The notes under the pieces are model-generated. The model was given only the letters and a program-made list of their open reading frames with translations, was not told the DNA's origin and did not search any database. A stretch of 8,010 bases of DNA, taken from NCBI GenBank assembly GCA_903930515.1, contig CAIYYW010000341.1, positions 1 through 8,010 of the forward strand, in the 5' to 3' direction. This document shows positions 6,525 through 8,010 of this stretch, piece by piece (the first letter of the stretch is position 1; every line of letters starts with the position of its first letter). Made by a program: the position numbers and the translations under genes. Source of the DNA: an uncultured delta proteobacterium (GTDB lineage Bacteria; RBG-13-61-14; DRUE01).

Positions 6525-7832
6525 ATGAAAAGGTTTTTGGCGATTGCGCTTGGGGTCTTTGTGTTTTCAACATTATCGCACGCGGAAGTTCTCGGTGTTT
6601 ACAAAATGGACAGCGGCACGGGCTGGCTGGAGAAGAGCGAGCCGGGGAACCTGATCCTGCACCTCGAGGGGACCTATTACGACATGGGATTCGAGCAGGG
6701 CAAACTGCTGACCAAGGAATGCCTGGAGACCATGCGCGGCGCCAAGGCCTATGTCCAGCGCCAGCTTTGGTTCATCCCTTATCCGATCCTGGAGAAAATT
6801 TTCTACCGCGAGTTCAAGAAGGCCGAGCCGTTCATGCCCGAGGATTTCAAGCAGGAGATGAAAGGGTTGGCGGACGCGGGCGGGGTCCCGCTCGAGGAAG
6901 TCCAGGCGTTGCATATGCTCATCTACATCGCGAGCTGCTCGGCCACCGCGGCGTTCGGTCCGGCCACCAAAGACGGACAACTTTATCAAACCCGGAGTCT
7001 CGATTTCATCCTCACATTCATAGACCCGGAAACCAAAATCCCCATGCAGAACAACAGCCTGATCGTGGTCTATAAACCGGCCGGGCAGGTCCCCTATGTC
7101 ACCTTCAGCTGGCCCGGAGTCCTGGGCTCGGTCGGCGGCATGAACGCCAAGGGCATCAGCGTTTCCGAAATGAGTCTGCCCTCCAAATATGAAACCCCGG
7201 CCGGTTTGTCCATGATGTGGCGGATCAAGCAAACCCTCTCGAAGGCCGAGAACCTGGACTCGGCCGTATTGCTCATGACGCAGAAGCCGCTGGAAGGCGG
7301 CTACCTTTATATGGTGGGCGACGGCAACATCCCCTCCGCCGTGGCCATTGAGATGGACGCGAAAAAAGTTTATGTGGGCGGATGGGACGGGCCCGCGGAA
7401 AAAAATTCCTACCGCCATTGGGGCAAGTTTTATAAATATGAACCCAAGCCCGGCCTGATCGTCCGCACCAACCATCCCCTGAGCGCCGAGCTGATCGCGG
7501 ACTACCCGGTGCCTCTGGACCTGGGCAACATGAAAGCGATGAGCGGGGCGCGCTACCGCGACATCAAAGAACGGGACTTGAAAGAATATGGCAGCCTCGA
7601 TCTCGTGCGCGAAATGGAAATCATGCGCGAACACTATCTGGCTATTTGTAATCCAGATCACCAAGGCTGCGCCGGCTCGAACTACCAGGCGGTGTTCGCG
7701 CCCAAGAGCGGCGATTTTCTGGTCTCGTTCGCTTACGGCAATCCGGAAATCGAGGGCGTTTTCAAGATCAGCGCCTGGAACCAGCCCTATCATCGCTACA
7801 ATCTTTTCGAGTTGCTGGGGCGGAAGCCGTGA
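6525..7832 (+). CDS. Secreted C45-family Ntn hydrolase, copy 2
   Basis: This 435-residue paralogue of the preceding gene is the clearest member of the set. Residues 1-20 are a Sec signal peptide (MKR, hydrophobic core, SHA cleavage). The mature protein begins EVLGVY, and SGTGWLEK, shared by all three copies, follows. The propeptide carries GTYYDMGFEQG, with both glycines of the family motif intact. The proposed self-processing nucleophile is C138 in ASCSATAAFGPATKDG, with R157 and D160 downstream and N316 in RTNHPLS, equivalent to the positions found in copy 1. Predicted chains after processing are about 117 and 298 residues. The C-terminal ISAWNQPYHRYNLFELLGRKP region closely matches the end of copy 1. 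Family members include acyltransferases and amidases; neither substrate nor direction can be read from sequence. Secretion argues against a CoA-dependent transfer and for hydrolysis. Residues around 385-393 contain two cysteines (CNPDHQGC) absent from copy 1, a possible disulphide loop. Confidence 0.85.
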   Translation: MKRFLAIALGVFVFSTLSHAEVLGVYKMDSGTGWLEKSEPGNLILHLEGTYYDMGFEQGKLLTKECLETMRGAKAYVQRQLWFIPYPILEKIFYREFKKAEPFMPEDFKQEMKGLADAGGVPLEEVQALHMLIYIASCSATAAFGPATKDGQLYQTRSLDFILTFIDPETKIPMQNNSLIVVYKPAGQVPYVTFSWPGVLGSVGGMNAKGISVSEMSLPSKYETPAGLSMMWRIKQTLSKAENLDSAVLLMTQKPLEGGYLYMVGDGNIPSAVAIEMDAKKVYVGGWDGPAEKNSYRHWGKFYKYEPKPGLIVRTNHPLSAELIADYPVPLDLGNMKAMSGARYRDIKERDLKEYGSLDLVREMEIMREHYLAICNPDHQGCAGSNYQAVFAPKSGDFLVSFAYGNPEIEGVFKISAWNQPYHRYNLFELLGRKP

Positions 7833-7837
7833 GCAAA

Positions 7838-7858
7838 AATTATGAGTTATGAATTATG
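7838..7858 (+). repeat. Heptanucleotide array F (3 x 7 bp, AATTATG type)
   Basis: Three units, AATTATG, AGTTATG and AATTATG, occupy the 52-bp spacer between C45 copies 2 and 3, starting 5 bp after the stop codon. The position relative to the upstream stop resembles that of array E (8 bp after the copy 1 stop), so the array may have been duplicated together with the gene. Confidence 0.75.
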
Positions 7859-7871
7859 AAACAACTTTCCG

Positions 7872-7877
7872 AAGGAG
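7872..7877 (+). promoter_or_regulatory. Shine-Dalgarno of C45 copy 3
   Basis: AAGGAG stands 7 nt before ATG 7885 and supports this as a real, independently initiated gene even though only its first 42 codons are inside the window. Confidence 0.8.
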
Positions 7878-7884
7878 TGCGGCC

Positions 7885-8010
7885 ATGAAACTTAAAAAGG
7901 CAGTTGGAATTATTGTCGGAGTTTTATTCGCCACTTCACTTTTGCACGGGGAAGTTCTGCGGGTTTATCAGGCGCCGAGCGGGACCGGGTGGCTGGAAAA
8001 AACCGACCAG
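7885..8010 (+). CDS. Secreted C45-family Ntn hydrolase, copy 3 (5' part only)
   Basis: The frame is open from ATG 7885 to the right edge, giving 42 residues. Residues 1-22 are a Sec signal peptide (MKLKK, hydrophobic core, cleavage near LLHG). The mature start EVLRVY and the following SGTGWLEK match copies 1 and 2 almost exactly, identifying it as a third tandem paralogue. The catalytic region lies beyond the window, so activity and integrity cannot be judged. The repeating gene-plus-spacer pattern suggests the array may continue to the right. Confidence 0.82.
   Translation, partial: MKLKKAVGIIVGVLFATSLLHGEVLRVYQAPSGTGWLEKTDQ

Overview
The window looks like a piece of a moderately GC-rich bacterial genome, probably from an uncultivated, diderm-type lineage assembled from a metagenome. 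The 16-base C run at the left edge looks like a contig end. The pairing of a four-helix-bundle (S23/IVS-type) gene with short heptanucleotide arrays is, from memory, common in candidate-phylum and PVC-related genomes such as Omnitrophota. That placement is a low-confidence inference; there is no rRNA or marker gene here.

Left part (1-792): one minus-strand gene for a four-helix-bundle protein (143-625) sits among four short arrays. Each array is exactly four 7-bp units (28 bp) of consensus AATCTCA or its complement, at 90-117, 328-355, 647-674 and 729-756. The second lies inside the gene and is translated as a heptad-like segment. The last two form an inverted pair in the divergent intergenic region.

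Right part (793-8010): five plus-strand genes in close succession look like one operon. They encode an FGGY-family sugar kinase, a secreted GH78 alpha-L-rhamnosidase, and three tandem paralogues of a secreted C45/acyltransferase-type Ntn hydrolase (the third is cut by the window edge). Gaps are 21, 9, 74 and 52 bp, and every gene after the kinase has a strong Shine-Dalgarno sequence. The first C45 gene has no ATG, GTG or TTG at the position demanded by its Shine-Dalgarno and signal peptide; an ATA sits there instead. The two spacers between C45 genes hold arrays of a second heptamer, AATTATG, with four and three units.

Taken together, the operon suggests extracytoplasmic breakdown of a rhamnose-containing, probably acylated or amide-linked compound: the rhamnosidase removes terminal rhamnose, the Ntn hydrolases cleave an amide or ester bond, and the kinase phosphorylates a released ketose in the cytoplasm. 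The individual family calls are well supported; the joint pathway is inference. No gene-free stretch exceeds 300 bases.
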